DNA of 37,705 bases, from assembly GCA_902609915.1 (NCBI GenBank), contig CACLTO010000001.1, positions 50,001 to 87,705 on the forward strand, in the 5' to 3' direction. Below, piece after piece: positions 15,556 through 24,553 of this stretch. The position numbers and the translations under genes are program-made. This DNA comes from an uncultured Pelagibacteraceae bacterium (GTDB lineage: Bacteria > Pseudomonadota > Alphaproteobacteria > Pelagibacterales > Pelagibacteraceae). The notes beneath the pieces were generated by a model. It was not told the origin of the DNA. It ran no database searches and was given only the letters and a program-made list of their open reading frames with translations. Every line of letters starts with the position of its first letter. Position 1 is the first letter of the stretch.

Positions 15556-17493
15556 ATGCTTAAGAGAATGTTAATCTTTATTCTAATTTTAATTTACAGC
15601 TCAGTCTTTACAAAAATAGTTGCTGAGGAAATACCTATTATAGTTATTGCGCCTAGTAAAAAAGCACAATCTTTATCCACTGTAGGTACCTCTATCACAA
15701 TACTTGATGAAGATTTTTTTGAAAATACTAATGAGTTTTTTTTAGGAGACGTATTGTCTAGTAATAATACTAGCTCTAACTTTTTCCAAAACGGAGGACA
15801 TGGAACATCGTCAGCAGTTCAATTAAGAGGATTACCAAAAAGATACTCCACAGTCTATATAGATGGTGTAAAGATGTCAGATCCATCCTCTGTTTCTAAT
15901 GACTTTGAATTTAATCATATCTTAACTAGCCAAATTTCAAGAGTTGAAATTTTAAAAGGAAATCAAAGTTCAGTTTATGGAAGTGGGGCAATAGGTGGTA
16001 CGATCAATATTTTTACTAAAGATCCTAAGGAAGGTTTTCATAAAAATTTTGCTTATAATACAGGCTCTTTTGGTACTCAAAATTTATCAGGCTCGATTTC
16101 AGGTGCAGACAAAAAGAATAGCTATTATTTAGGATTAGAAAGATTTCATACTAATGGTATTTCCCAAATGATGCACAATACTGAAAAAGATAGATACCGA
16201 AACAACTCAATAGTTGGCAAATACAACTATAATTTTACTGATAAATTAAAGTTTCAGAGTAATCTTAGGTTTACGGACACATATCTTCAGTATGATAAAG
16301 AAGTTGACACAGCAACAGCTACACATGATGAAGAAGTCGATGCGATAGAGTCTTCTTATAACATGAGTATGAATTACGATTTTAATAAAAAATTTAGTAA
16401 TAAATTTACTTTAGCAAATACATATATAAAAAGAATCTATGGTGCTACAGTAACAAGTGGTAACCCTAAAAAAGATAATTATTATGGAGATAGATATTTA
16501 TTATCTTACACTGGAAACTATAATTTTAATTTAGACAATAGTATCGTATTTGGTATTGAGAGAGAAGAAGATCAAATGGGATATAATAAAGATTTATCAG
16601 GAAGAGAAAATAAACATAATTATGTAACATCTAATTTTTTTGATCTACAAAGCAGGCTTACAAATAATATATTTTTTACATTTGGATCAAGATTTGATGA
16701 GCATTCGATAGCTGGAAACGAAGATTCACACAGATCAACTGTTGCATATTTATTTGATGATAAAACCTTAAAAATAAAGAGTTCTTATGGTACTGGTTAT
16801 AGATATCCGTCCTTATATGAAATGTTTTTTGTATATGCTTCAAATTCAAAATCATTGGGATCTGTAAAAGCTGAAAACAGCAAAAGTTTTGATATTGGAT
16901 TTGAAAAATTTTTCTCAAGTAAGAATCTAAATTTAGAGGCTAATTATTTTAACTTGAAATATGATGATGTATTAGAGGGTTGGGAAACAGGTACAAGCTC
17001 AGGATTAGCCTACACTACACAAAATATGCCAGGCACCGTAAAATCACAAGGCTTGGAAGTAATTTCTAAATGGGTTGTTAATGATTTTTTAAATTTAGGA
17101 TTAAATTATACTTACTCTTCGACATATGACGGTGCAGAGCAAGATGATCCAAATAAGAATGTAAGTTATTATAATGCACAAATGGTTAGAGTTCCACGAA
17201 ATATAATTAATATTAAAACTAATTTTAAATTACCAAATTATGAAAATATAGACTTCACACTAAACACTAAATGGTCAGATAGGGCAAGAGACTATGGAAA
17301 TGGAAATAGAACATTTAATGATGAAAGAACTGATGATTATTTAGTAAATGATCTTCAGATTAAATCTAAACTTTGGAATTCTTATGATGTTTTTTTAAAT
17401 GTTACTAATTTATTAGACGAAAAATACGAAACAACTAGAGATTACTCCCAATTAGGTAGATCTTTTAATGTAGGAATTAAAAAAAAGTATTAA
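15556..17493 (+). CDS. btuB: TonB-dependent outer-membrane receptor, BtuB-like (cobalamin uptake)
   Basis: This 645-residue protein has a signal peptide (MLKRMLIFILILIYSSVFTK, cleavage near VAEE), a TonB-box-like PIIVIAPS, and a plug domain with SAVQLRGLPKRYSTVYIDG, ISRVEILKGNQSSVYGSGAI and GGTINIFTK. A long beta-barrel with alternating aromatic strands follows, ending in the terminal aromatic residue of KKKY. It should import cobalamin or cobinamide across the outer membrane, powered by TonB-ExbBD encoded elsewhere. The cobalamin riboswitch in its leader and the following DUF6580 gene support the substrate. GGAG at 15547-15550 fixes the start. It is less lysine-rich than the sugar genes around it, consistent with a distinct origin. 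Confidence 0.93.
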   Translation: MLKRMLIFILILIYSSVFTKIVAEEIPIIVIAPSKKAQSLSTVGTSITILDEDFFENTNEFFLGDVLSSNNTSSNFFQNGGHGTSSAVQLRGLPKRYSTVYIDGVKMSDPSSVSNDFEFNHILTSQISRVEILKGNQSSVYGSGAIGGTINIFTKDPKEGFHKNFAYNTGSFGTQNLSGSISGADKKNSYYLGLERFHTNGISQMMHNTEKDRYRNNSIVGKYNYNFTDKLKFQSNLRFTDTYLQYDKEVDTATATHDEEVDAIESSYNMSMNYDFNKKFSNKFTLANTYIKRIYGATVTSGNPKKDNYYGDRYLLSYTGNYNFNLDNSIVFGIEREEDQMGYNKDLSGRENKHNYVTSNFFDLQSRLTNNIFFTFGSRFDEHSIAGNEDSHRSTVAYLFDDKTLKIKSSYGTGYRYPSLYEMFFVYASNSKSLGSVKAENSKSFDIGFEKFFSSKNLNLEANYFNLKYDDVLEGWETGTSSGLAYTTQNMPGTVKSQGLEVISKWVVNDFLNLGLNYTYSSTYDGAEQDDPNKNVSYYNAQMVRVPRNIINIKTNFKLPNYENIDFTLNTKWSDRARDYGNGNRTFNDERTDDYLVNDLQIKSKLWNSYDVFLNVTNLLDEKYETTRDYSQLGRSFNVGIKKKY

Positions 17494-17526
17494 TTTATAA
17501 TTAAATTTATTATAAGATCAGTCTAT

Positions 17527-18027
17527 ATGACTTATTTAAGAATTTCATTTGGGATATTCTTAGTTCTAGCTGCTAGTAGATTTATTCCTCACCCTCCTAA
17601 CTTTACAAGTTTAATTGCATTAAGTTTTTATGTGCCAGCGTTCTTGGGTAGAAAATATATACTAGCATTAATATCTAGTTTTTTTATTACGGATCTTATA
17701 ATTGGACTTCATAGTAACATGTTATTTACTTGGGGCTCTGTTTTAATAATAGGATTATTCTCCAATTATTTTTTAAAAAACATTATATCAAGAATTTCTG
17801 GTGCTATACTTGGTGCTGTAACATTTTTCATAATCACAAATTTCGGAGTTTGGCTTACCTCAGGAATGTACACTTTTAATTTTAATGGATTGTTATCATC
17901 ATATACATTAGGATTACCTTTCTTCGCTTATTCCGCCATTTCAACTATAATATTTTCAGCTTTGTTTGAATTAGTGATTAATAAAAGTAAATTTTATTTA
18001 CCAAAGACTAATTTTGGACAGTTTTAA
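17527..18027 (+). CDS. DUF6580/ECF S-component-like membrane protein (putative cobalamin-related transporter)
   Basis: This 166-residue protein has about five or six hydrophobic segments with the marks LAASRFIPHPPNFTSLIALS, FFITDLIIGLH, FFIITNFGVWLTSGMY and LPFFAYSAISTIIFSALFEL. These match the DUF6580 family, whose topology and size resemble substrate-binding (S) components of ECF vitamin transporters. It is 33 bp after the BtuB-like gene, under the same riboswitch. It probably moves cobalamin or a precursor across the inner membrane in place of BtuCD, none of which is in the window (inference). An ECF energising module would have to be encoded elsewhere, or the protein may act alone. Confidence 0.82.
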   Translation: MTYLRISFGIFLVLAASRFIPHPPNFTSLIALSFYVPAFLGRKYILALISSFFITDLIIGLHSNMLFTWGSVLIIGLFSNYFLKNIISRISGAILGAVTFFIITNFGVWLTSGMYTFNFNGLLSSYTLGLPFFAYSAISTIIFSALFELVINKSKFYLPKTNFGQF

Positions 18028-18061
18028 TTATTAAAATTTCAATAATTCGAATTAGATATTA

Positions 18062-19735
18062 ATGGTGAAATTATCTTTAATAATAAGCACTAGAAATGAT
18101 GATTTTTATGATGATAATTTAATTAGATTATCAAAGACTATAAATACAAATTTGTACTTTCTTAATGAGTTAGGATTTAGCTCAGATGTTGAATTTAATA
18201 TTATAGATTGGGGCAGCGAGGAACCTCTCAGTGAAAATTTAGAAATATTAAAAAATTCTGCAAACAATGTGAATTTTTTTTACGTAGATAAAGTTACAGC
18301 AGACAAACACTCAGCTTTTTTTCCTAACAAATTTAATTTAGATATACCTCCAAATATTGGAGTAAGAGTCTCAAAGGGCGAATACATTATTCAAGGAACT
18401 TCAGATCAAATTTTTTCACGGACAAGTTGGTATAATCTATTAAATATTTTGAATAACAACAATAAATTTAAATTCAATTTAGATAATACTATTCTGTATA
18501 TACCAAGAAAAAATATTGAGTATGATTTTTATAAAAAAAATCCTTCAGTTGAGACCCTAGAAGAGTTTTTAGATTATTCAAATTCATCCTATATGCGAGT
18601 AAAAAATTCAAATTTTTTTATAGGGGGTGGGTATTCGCTTTTGTGTAAAAGACAAATTCTTAATGATGTTGGAGGTATTAATAGTGAAAAAAATAAGGTC
18701 GGTACAGCAAACGATTGGGATTTAAATATCAGACTAAAAAAGTTAGGTATAAAACAAATAGATACGTCAACATTTGGTGTTGTTTTTTATAAATTTCCAT
18801 CGTCAGCTAGCTCAATGAGAAGCAAAGTTTTAACAAGTGGGAACACAAGAAATTCCCCATCATTACCATTAGAAATTTTTCCAAATGATGAAAATTGGGG
18901 ATTAAAAAATTACTCAATTGATATTAAAAAACCTCAGATTTTTCTGAAAGAAATAAACTCCCTTAACGCAAGAGATTTTTTTCTATCTAAAAAATACTTT
19001 AATAAATTTAATTTGTTCCAATTATTAGGAATATTATCGAAATTTAATACTATAAACTTCAATTTAAAAGAATGGTTACTAATTTTTAACATAATTAAGA
19101 TTATTAGTTCTACTAGGATATTCAGTTTAATTGAGTTTGGTTTTGATAATGCAAATAGATTAATTGCAATAGGAAAATATTTTAAATCAATAGAAATTTT
19201 ATCATTTGATATAATAACTAAAAAGATATTCCAAAATTATATTAATAGACAGCCAGTAGTTCAAACAACGCTTTCCAGAGAAAGACATGGTAAATTTGTT
19301 CCATTGATTTCAGATAATTTTGAAGAATTTGATAATTATTTAAATAAAATGAGATTTGACAAATTTTCAAATTTATTTTTAATCAACTCAAACTTAATTG
19401 AAAATAATGAAATAAAAAAGAAATTGGAAAGTACAATTAATAGATTATCAAAAAATATATCATTTGTTGTTTTTAAAAATGATAGAAACAAAGATAAATT
19501 TGATTACTCAAAAATAAGCTCTAATTTTCTAAAGATAAAAGATGGTCATTCTTATAAAATATTTTTAAATCAAAATCTTTCTAACCAGACTAAAAATAAA
19601 GATAGTATATTATTTAAATTCAAGTATTTTCAATTCGTATTTTTAATAATATTTTACACATTTTTTTCAGCATATAGCACTATTGCCAAAGGCTTGAAAT
19701 TTGTACACAAAAAAATATTTAAGTTTAAATACTGA
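18062..19735 (+). CDS. Glycosyltransferase family 2-like protein with C-terminal extension
   Basis: This 557-residue protein has an N-terminal GT-A-like domain (about 1-250): LSLIISTRNDD, FNIIDWGSEEPL, GEYIIQGTSDQIFSR at the nucleotide-sugar/metal site region (a D-x-D-like SDQ), and GTANDWDLNIRLKKLG. The middle and C-terminal parts (about 290-520) are unfamiliar, with FSLIEFGFDNANRLI and NLFLINSNLIEN. A hydrophobic segment FQFVFLIIFYTFFSAYSTI near residue 530 suggests a C-terminal membrane anchor. It likely transfers a sugar onto the surface glycan. Although 34 bp after the B12 transport gene, it is probably unrelated in function. It runs 11 bp into the convergent radical SAM gene. Confidence 0.75.
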   Translation: MVKLSLIISTRNDDFYDDNLIRLSKTINTNLYFLNELGFSSDVEFNIIDWGSEEPLSENLEILKNSANNVNFFYVDKVTADKHSAFFPNKFNLDIPPNIGVRVSKGEYIIQGTSDQIFSRTSWYNLLNILNNNNKFKFNLDNTILYIPRKNIEYDFYKKNPSVETLEEFLDYSNSSYMRVKNSNFFIGGGYSLLCKRQILNDVGGINSEKNKVGTANDWDLNIRLKKLGIKQIDTSTFGVVFYKFPSSASSMRSKVLTSGNTRNSPSLPLEIFPNDENWGLKNYSIDIKKPQIFLKEINSLNARDFFLSKKYFNKFNLFQLLGILSKFNTINFNLKEWLLIFNIIKIISSTRIFSLIEFGFDNANRLIAIGKYFKSIEILSFDIITKKIFQNYINRQPVVQTTLSRERHGKFVPLISDNFEEFDNYLNKMRFDKFSNLFLINSNLIENNEIKKKLESTINRLSKNISFVVFKNDRNKDKFDYSKISSNFLKIKDGHSYKIFLNQNLSNQTKNKDSILFKFKYFQFVFLIIFYTFFSAYSTIAKGLKFVHKKIFKFKY

Positions 19736-21569
19736 TATCAGATAGACCTAGTTGACCAATATTGTTTTTCCAATGACTTGAGTTACCAATTATATTTTTA
19801 AATCTATCAACATCAATTTTTTCGTAATATCCTTGATATTTTTTCTGCATCATCATTTTATAATAAATTGCTATTGGATCATTTTTTGCGACGATATCGC
19901 TTACATAATTCATCCACCTATAATTTTGATATATTTTATCATTTTGATTTATTTTTAATAATGGTTCAAAATTAAGGTAATAATTCATAAATGCCCAAAT
20001 AATTTTAATATTTTTTGCATCTGGAACTTCATTTAATTTTTTATCATTAAATATGTTCAAAAAGCTTTCTTGAAGTGGATTATTGGATTTATTATTAGAA
20101 CTAATTGTTGAGTAGGCACCCCCGACAAAATATTTGATATCTCCAAAAGCTTCTGTACCCGCAAGATTATCCTCTACCATGTCGTCAAATATTGGTGTAT
20201 TTGGAAGCGGTTGAAGTGGAGTTATGTAATTCCAGTCCATATTCATCTGTCTAGAAACATTAATCGTATCTAATATTTGTTGATAAGTTTCATTTGGAAA
20301 ACCAATCATAAGGAACACTCTAGAATTTATTTTAGGATATTTTTTTAACACTTCCGCTGCTCTAATAAAAATATCAACTGTTCCTGGTTTTCTAATTTCT
20401 CTCAGTATATTTGGATTTCCAGACTCCATCCCTATGACTACACCCAAACATCCACTTTCTTCAGCAGCACTCATTATTTCATCTTTAACTGAAGCAGCTA
20501 TTACGCCGTTTGATGCATCCCAAGTAATACCAACATCTTGTTTAACCATCTCATTAAAAAGTTCGATAGTTCTACCTGTATTATATAACAAATCGTCGTC
20601 CAACCACATCACATGTTTGATATTTTGATGATCTCTTAAAAACAATAATTCATCAACAATTGATTGTATTGACCTAGTTCTAATTTTCTTTCCATTAAAA
20701 TTTCTAACACTGCAAAAAGTACACTGTGCTCTACATCCTCTATTCGAAAGAATCGTCGTTATTCTATCTTTTTTATTTACTAAAAAATTGAAATTTCCAA
20801 CTTTTCCATAATTAGAAAGTTCACTTGACTCCATCACATCATGTTCAGGAATGATATTTAAATCTTCACCTTCAGGTCTTTTTCTTGAACTAAAAAAAAT
20901 ACTTTGATTATCATCTCTTATGATAAGTTGTTTATAATTTTCAATTCCATTAAAATCAGAATTTATAGAATTAATAAACTCACTAAAAGATAATTCTGCC
21001 TCAAAGAGAAAAAATAAATCTATGTGATTTAAGTCTTTAATTAACTGCTCTCTTGTATTTTCATTCCAAATTGAATTACTTATATGGACCCCACCAACAG
21101 CAACAGGTACGTTTTTTATTTTTTTTATTACCTCTGACACTTCTTTTAATGATTTATGCGTCATACTAAACATACATGTTAAACCTACAAGATCTGGATT
21201 AAAATCATTGATTTCTTTTGAAATCGCATCATAAATGATTTTTTTGTAATCAAATTCATCTTCATTCAGTTCACTTACTTTTTTAAGAATAAGATGATTT
21301 AAGTTTAGTATTTTTGTTTCATAGCCCAATGATTTTAGATGTTTTGAAACTATTCCTAAACCATAAGGTGCAAAGTTAGTATATCTGCCTGTTTTGGCTG
21401 AATTGTAATTGAACATTTCTTGATCACCATCAGGTGGGTTGATAAATAAAATTTTATTACAATCTAGATAACCATTTTCCTTCAAAAAAATATTTGTCAA
21501 TTTGCTATAAGCAAATTGTTTCATTTTGTCATCTAATTCTGTTAGGTTGCTTATAGTTTTAATTTTCAC
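19725..21569 (-). CDS. B12-binding-domain radical SAM protein
   Basis: This 614-residue protein has an N-terminal cobalamin-binding-like Rossmann domain (about 38-215: ILFINPPDGDQ, APYGLGIVSKHLKSLGYE, PDLVGLTCMFSMTH, PVAVGGVH). The radical SAM core has the 4Fe-4S motif C279-R-A-Q-C283-T-F-C286, followed by HVMWLDDDLL, VIGMESGNP and FLMIGFPNET. The classical D-x-H-x-x-G cobalamin His motif is not seen, as is common in this class. Members methylate unactivated carbons or do other radical chemistry using cobalamin and SAM. It stands alone on the minus strand between the glycosyltransferase (11-bp convergent overlap) and the divergent PhyH gene. Its likely substrate is a sugar or lipid intermediate of the island; identity unknown. 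Confidence 0.88.
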   Translation of the reverse strand: MKIKTISNLTELDDKMKQFAYSKLTNIFLKENGYLDCNKILFINPPDGDQEMFNYNSAKTGRYTNFAPYGLGIVSKHLKSLGYETKILNLNHLILKKVSELNEDEFDYKKIIYDAISKEINDFNPDLVGLTCMFSMTHKSLKEVSEVIKKIKNVPVAVGGVHISNSIWNENTREQLIKDLNHIDLFFLFEAELSFSEFINSINSDFNGIENYKQLIIRDDNQSIFFSSRKRPEGEDLNIIPEHDVMESSELSNYGKVGNFNFLVNKKDRITTILSNRGCRAQCTFCSVRNFNGKKIRTRSIQSIVDELLFLRDHQNIKHVMWLDDDLLYNTGRTIELFNEMVKQDVGITWDASNGVIAASVKDEIMSAAEESGCLGVVIGMESGNPNILREIRKPGTVDIFIRAAEVLKKYPKINSRVFLMIGFPNETYQQILDTINVSRQMNMDWNYITPLQPLPNTPIFDDMVEDNLAGTEAFGDIKYFVGGAYSTISSNNKSNNPLQESFLNIFNDKKLNEVPDAKNIKIIWAFMNYYLNFEPLLKINQNDKIYQNYRWMNYVSDIVAKNDPIAIYYKMMMQKKYQGYYEKIDVDRFKNIIGNSSHWKNNIGQLGLSDISI

Positions 21570-21663
21570 TTGAATATTTCAATAAATTGTTTTACTAAAC
21601 GCACAGATTTACTATAGAAGTGCCTAGTGTACAATACGAAATATTAACAGTTTATGTGCAATT

Positions 21664-22368
21664 ATGATATCTAAAAATCAGATCGATTTCTTCAATAAAA
21701 ATGGATATTTAATTGTCGAGAATGTCATCGATGATAGCGTATGCGACAAATTTTTAAAAATTTGTAAAAATTACAGCGAAAATAATAACGAAAACTTTAC
21801 AGAAATTTTACAAGCCCATGTAAAGATACCAGAAACGCTTAACTTTTTAAAAAATTCTCAGATCGTTGATACAATTCAAACATTACTTAAAGGAGAAGCT
21901 GTTGGCTTACAAACAGTTTGTTCTTTTAAAAAGTATAATACTATATCTGCAGAGTATGCTTGGAATCCTCATCAGGATAATTCGTACATGCAGTCAGAGA
22001 AAAATTCATATATCAGTGGAGATGTTATCTTAGACGATCATTTAGAAGGAACAGGAAGATTATATGTATACCCTGGATCGCATGAGGAAGATCTTCTACC
22101 TTTTGAGGAGAATAGAAGTTTTGATTTAAAGAAGGGGGAGAATCCGGGCAATAGGGTGATACATATCCCAGAAAAGTATAAAAAAGTAGAACTTAATTTA
22201 AAAAAGGGCAGTTTGCTTATTTTTCATTCACATTTAATCCATGGATCCACTAAGAATATAACTAAAGATAAATGGAGACCGATTTTGTTAATGGCATATG
22301 CACTAAAAGGTATAGATTTTAGGCAAGGAAGAAGTGCAAAAAGAATGCCGATTGATTTACAAAATTAA
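21664..22368 (+). CDS. Phytanoyl-CoA dioxygenase (PhyH) family protein
   Basis: This 234-residue non-heme Fe(II)/2-oxoglutarate oxygenase opens with FFNKNGYLIVENVIDD, typical of PhyH. The metal triad is His103 and Asp105 in WNPHQDNSYM and His193 in LIHGSTKN; Arg205 in WRPILLMAY is the expected 2-oxoglutarate ligand. PhyH relatives hydroxylate or otherwise oxidise small molecules such as lipids, amino acids and sugars. The HQDNSY core plus KNSYI a few residues later is shared with the PhyH gene at 23771, marking them as paralogues. It heads a two-gene plus-strand unit with the HemN-like radical SAM gene 22 bp downstream. Substrate unknown. Confidence 0.85.
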   Translation: MISKNQIDFFNKNGYLIVENVIDDSVCDKFLKICKNYSENNNENFTEILQAHVKIPETLNFLKNSQIVDTIQTLLKGEAVGLQTVCSFKKYNTISAEYAWNPHQDNSYMQSEKNSYISGDVILDDHLEGTGRLYVYPGSHEEDLLPFEENRSFDLKKGENPGNRVIHIPEKYKKVELNLKKGSLLIFHSHLIHGSTKNITKDKWRPILLMAYALKGIDFRQGRSAKRMPIDLQN

Positions 22369-22390
22369 AATTAAAAATATAATAAGGTAT

Positions 22391-23770
22391 ATGGAAATAA
22401 ATAAAAATAATGGAGACTTTAATAAAATAATTAAAAAGTACCAAAGCAATCCTTTTATGTATGTTGAGTATCCTCATAAAAGATTTTGGAATAAAAAATT
22501 TGAAAATCTTGACGATACAAAAGAATATTTTAAAGAGTCAATTATAAAAAACAAAGATAAGAAATTTTTATTTTATGTTCATATACCACACTGCCATACT
22601 CAATGTTTATATTGTACCTGCCATGTGGAAATTACAAAAGATTATTCAAGAGTTAAAAGGTTTTTAGATTATCTTTACAAAGAGCTAGATATGTTAAATT
22701 CTATTTTTGATGAAATAAAATTTAAGCCAAATTTTACGGATTTTCATTTAGGGGGAGGTTCTCCAACTTATCCAAAAATAGAAGATTTTGATATTTTAAT
22801 TGATAAACTCTCGAAATTTGCTGACTTGAGGAGTCTAAATGAATTTTCTATAGAGATTGATCCTAGAAGAGTAAAAGAGGATAAAATTGAATATTATCAT
22901 TCAAAAGGAATTAATAGAATATCTTTGGGTGTTCAGGAGTTTGATCCTGAAGTCCAAAAAATGATAAACAGAGTACAACCAGATAAATTAATTGAAAGGA
23001 TACTTACACCCAAAATAAGAAAATTATTTAAGCATGGAATTAATTTCGATATAATATGTGGTTTACCAGGTCAAAATCTTAAAAATTTTGAGCAAACAGT
23101 AAAAAAAATAATTGATTTTCATCCTGATAGGATATGTCTAAATTATATGCACCTTTCTACAAAGTTTCATCCACACCAATTAAAAATGCCTAAAGACAAG
23201 ATACCTGATGAGAATTTAAGAAAAGAATTATTCAGCTTAGCATCAAATTTACTAGAGAATAATCATTATGCTAGAGCAGGTTATGATCATTTTGTAAGTA
23301 AAGATGACAAGTTATACGACGAATTGAAAGATAATAAGTTAAAGTGGAATAGATTAGGTATAGTAACAGGAAATTATGAGAATATTATTGGTGCTGGTGT
23401 TAGCTCAGTTGGCAAAATAGAGGGAGATTTTTATTATCAAAATACATTTGAAAATGATGAGTATGAAAAACTTTTGTCTCAAAATAAACTTCCTATATCT
23501 AATTATCATGTAATGTCAAATGAAGACAAGATACGAGAGGAGATCATACAATCATTAAGAACTTATTTTTACCTAGATATTAAACTTATTGAAAAAAAAT
23601 TTAATTTAAATTTTCATGATCATTTTAAGAATGAAGTAGAAAAAATTAAAATATATGAAAAGGAAAAAATGCTTGTTATTTCATCTGATGAGATTGAAAT
23701 AATTAATAATGGTGCCCAGTTTGCAAATTTAATTGCTAGTGAGTTTGATACTTATATAAGTGGAAGTTGA
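22391..23770 (+). CDS. HemN-like radical SAM protein (coproporphyrinogen oxidase family, probable paralogue)
   Basis: The best start is ATG 22391 (459 residues); the longer frame from 22334 overlaps the PhyH gene and adds no family sequence. The radical SAM motif is HIPHC68HTQC72LYC75TC77, the C-x3-C-x2-C-x-C arrangement of HemN. GGGSPTY, SIEIDPRRV, INRISLGVQEFDPEVQKMINR, IICGLPGQ and the HemN C-terminal domain (GYDHFVSKDD, IIGAGVSSVG, EFDTYI) follow. True HemN decarboxylates coproporphyrinogen III in heme synthesis. Here the N-terminal R-Y-T-S-Y-P region of HemN is replaced by PFMYVEYPHK and the gene sits between PhyH genes in a sugar island, which suggests a repurposed paralogue (inference). 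A genuine anaerobic HemN remains possible. Confidence 0.85.
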   Translation: MEINKNNGDFNKIIKKYQSNPFMYVEYPHKRFWNKKFENLDDTKEYFKESIIKNKDKKFLFYVHIPHCHTQCLYCTCHVEITKDYSRVKRFLDYLYKELDMLNSIFDEIKFKPNFTDFHLGGGSPTYPKIEDFDILIDKLSKFADLRSLNEFSIEIDPRRVKEDKIEYYHSKGINRISLGVQEFDPEVQKMINRVQPDKLIERILTPKIRKLFKHGINFDIICGLPGQNLKNFEQTVKKIIDFHPDRICLNYMHLSTKFHPHQLKMPKDKIPDENLRKELFSLASNLLENNHYARAGYDHFVSKDDKLYDELKDNKLKWNRLGIVTGNYENIIGAGVSSVGKIEGDFYYQNTFENDEYEKLLSQNKLPISNYHVMSNEDKIREEIIQSLRTYFYLDIKLIEKKFNLNFHDHFKNEVEKIKIYEKEKMLVISSDEIEIINNGAQFANLIASEFDTYISGS

Positions 23771-24514
23771 TTAATTCAGCTTATATTTAACTTTGATACT
23801 ATTAAATCCTTTTCCTCTAAATTTGGCATTTTTATTTAAAAAAGCCATTGAGTATGTTGCTCTATCTTTTGTTTTAGATTTATTTGGAGTTGAAGAATGA
23901 ACTAAATTACCATGCATAAAGCACAATGAACCAGATTTTCCATCAATTTTAATAGCCTTATATTTTTTTTTAACTTTTTTAATTTCGTTATTTTTTATTG
24001 TCCAGCCTGGTCTTGAAATTCCTTTTTTTGTTATTTTTTCTCTATGGCTTTTCCTAACATTAAAATCTAATATTCCTTCTTTATGAGAACCTGCCCAAAA
24101 TACAAGACCACCATTTTTTGGTGTACTATCATCTAAAAACAGATGTGCGATAATGTATGAATTTTTAGGTGCTCTTATATAAGAATTGTCTTGATGAATT
24201 GTCCAAGATTGGCCTGCATAAGCAGTTTTTCTTTTCTTATAAATCATCTGGTCATTTAGGGCTACGACTTTACTTTTTTGAAGTTCGTTGACAATTTTTA
24301 CTAATTTTTTATCTGATATAATATTAAAAAAAACTTTATCTTTACGATGAACATTAAGATTTATAGGATAGTTTGGTTTTTCAGCAAGTTTATTTAATGC
24401 ATACTTTTTTATTTTTTGAGCTTTACTCTCTTTAATAAAATTTTCTACCAAAAGATACCCATTATCTTTATAAAATTTTTTTTGAGACGGATTTATTTTT
24501 AATAGTTTTGACAT
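23771..24514 (-). CDS. Phytanoyl-CoA dioxygenase (PhyH) family protein, second copy
   Basis: This 247-residue Fe(II)/2-oxoglutarate oxygenase begins with KKFYKDNGYLLVENFI. Metal ligands are His107 and Asp109 in WTIHQDNSYIRAPKNSY and His206 in NLVHSSTP; Arg218 in RATYSMAF should hold 2-oxoglutarate. GGLVFWAGSH is the usual PhyH turn. It shares the HQDNSY...KNSYI core with the PhyH protein at 21664 but is more lysine-rich. It ends back-to-back with the HemN-like gene (the stops are adjacent) and lies 39 bp downstream of the E1-beta gene, so it is probably the last gene of the minus-strand operon that starts at 29144. It likely oxidises the product or a precursor of that pathway. Confidence 0.85.
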   Translation of the reverse strand: MSKLLKINPSQKKFYKDNGYLLVENFIKESKAQKIKKYALNKLAEKPNYPINLNVHRKDKVFFNIISDKKLVKIVNELQKSKVVALNDQMIYKKRKTAYAGQSWTIHQDNSYIRAPKNSYIIAHLFLDDSTPKNGGLVFWAGSHKEGILDFNVRKSHREKITKKGISRPGWTIKNNEIKKVKKKYKAIKIDGKSGSLCFMHGNLVHSSTPNKSKTKDRATYSMAFLNKNAKFRGKGFNSIKVKYKLN

Positions 24515-24553
24515 TTAGGAGTTAATATTAAAATATATTAAAAATGTAAACAA

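Noticed and set aside
16676..16918. Minus-strand ORF inside the BtuB-like gene
   Set aside because: Shadow frame within a clear TonB-dependent receptor; no family signature. The same applies to the antisense ORFs at 1485-1742, 5608-5844, 20434-20628, 25379-25828, 29905-30120, 32007-32195, 34605-34817 and 37124-37324.
22334..22390. Longer HemN-like start overlapping the PhyH gene
   Set aside because: The extension reads the end of PhyH in another frame; ATG 22391 with an upstream AAGG is better placed.
19725..23770. Radical SAM and HemN-like genes as part of heme or cobalamin synthesis
   Set aside because: No other tetrapyrrole gene is present, and neighbours are glycosyltransferase and PhyH genes.
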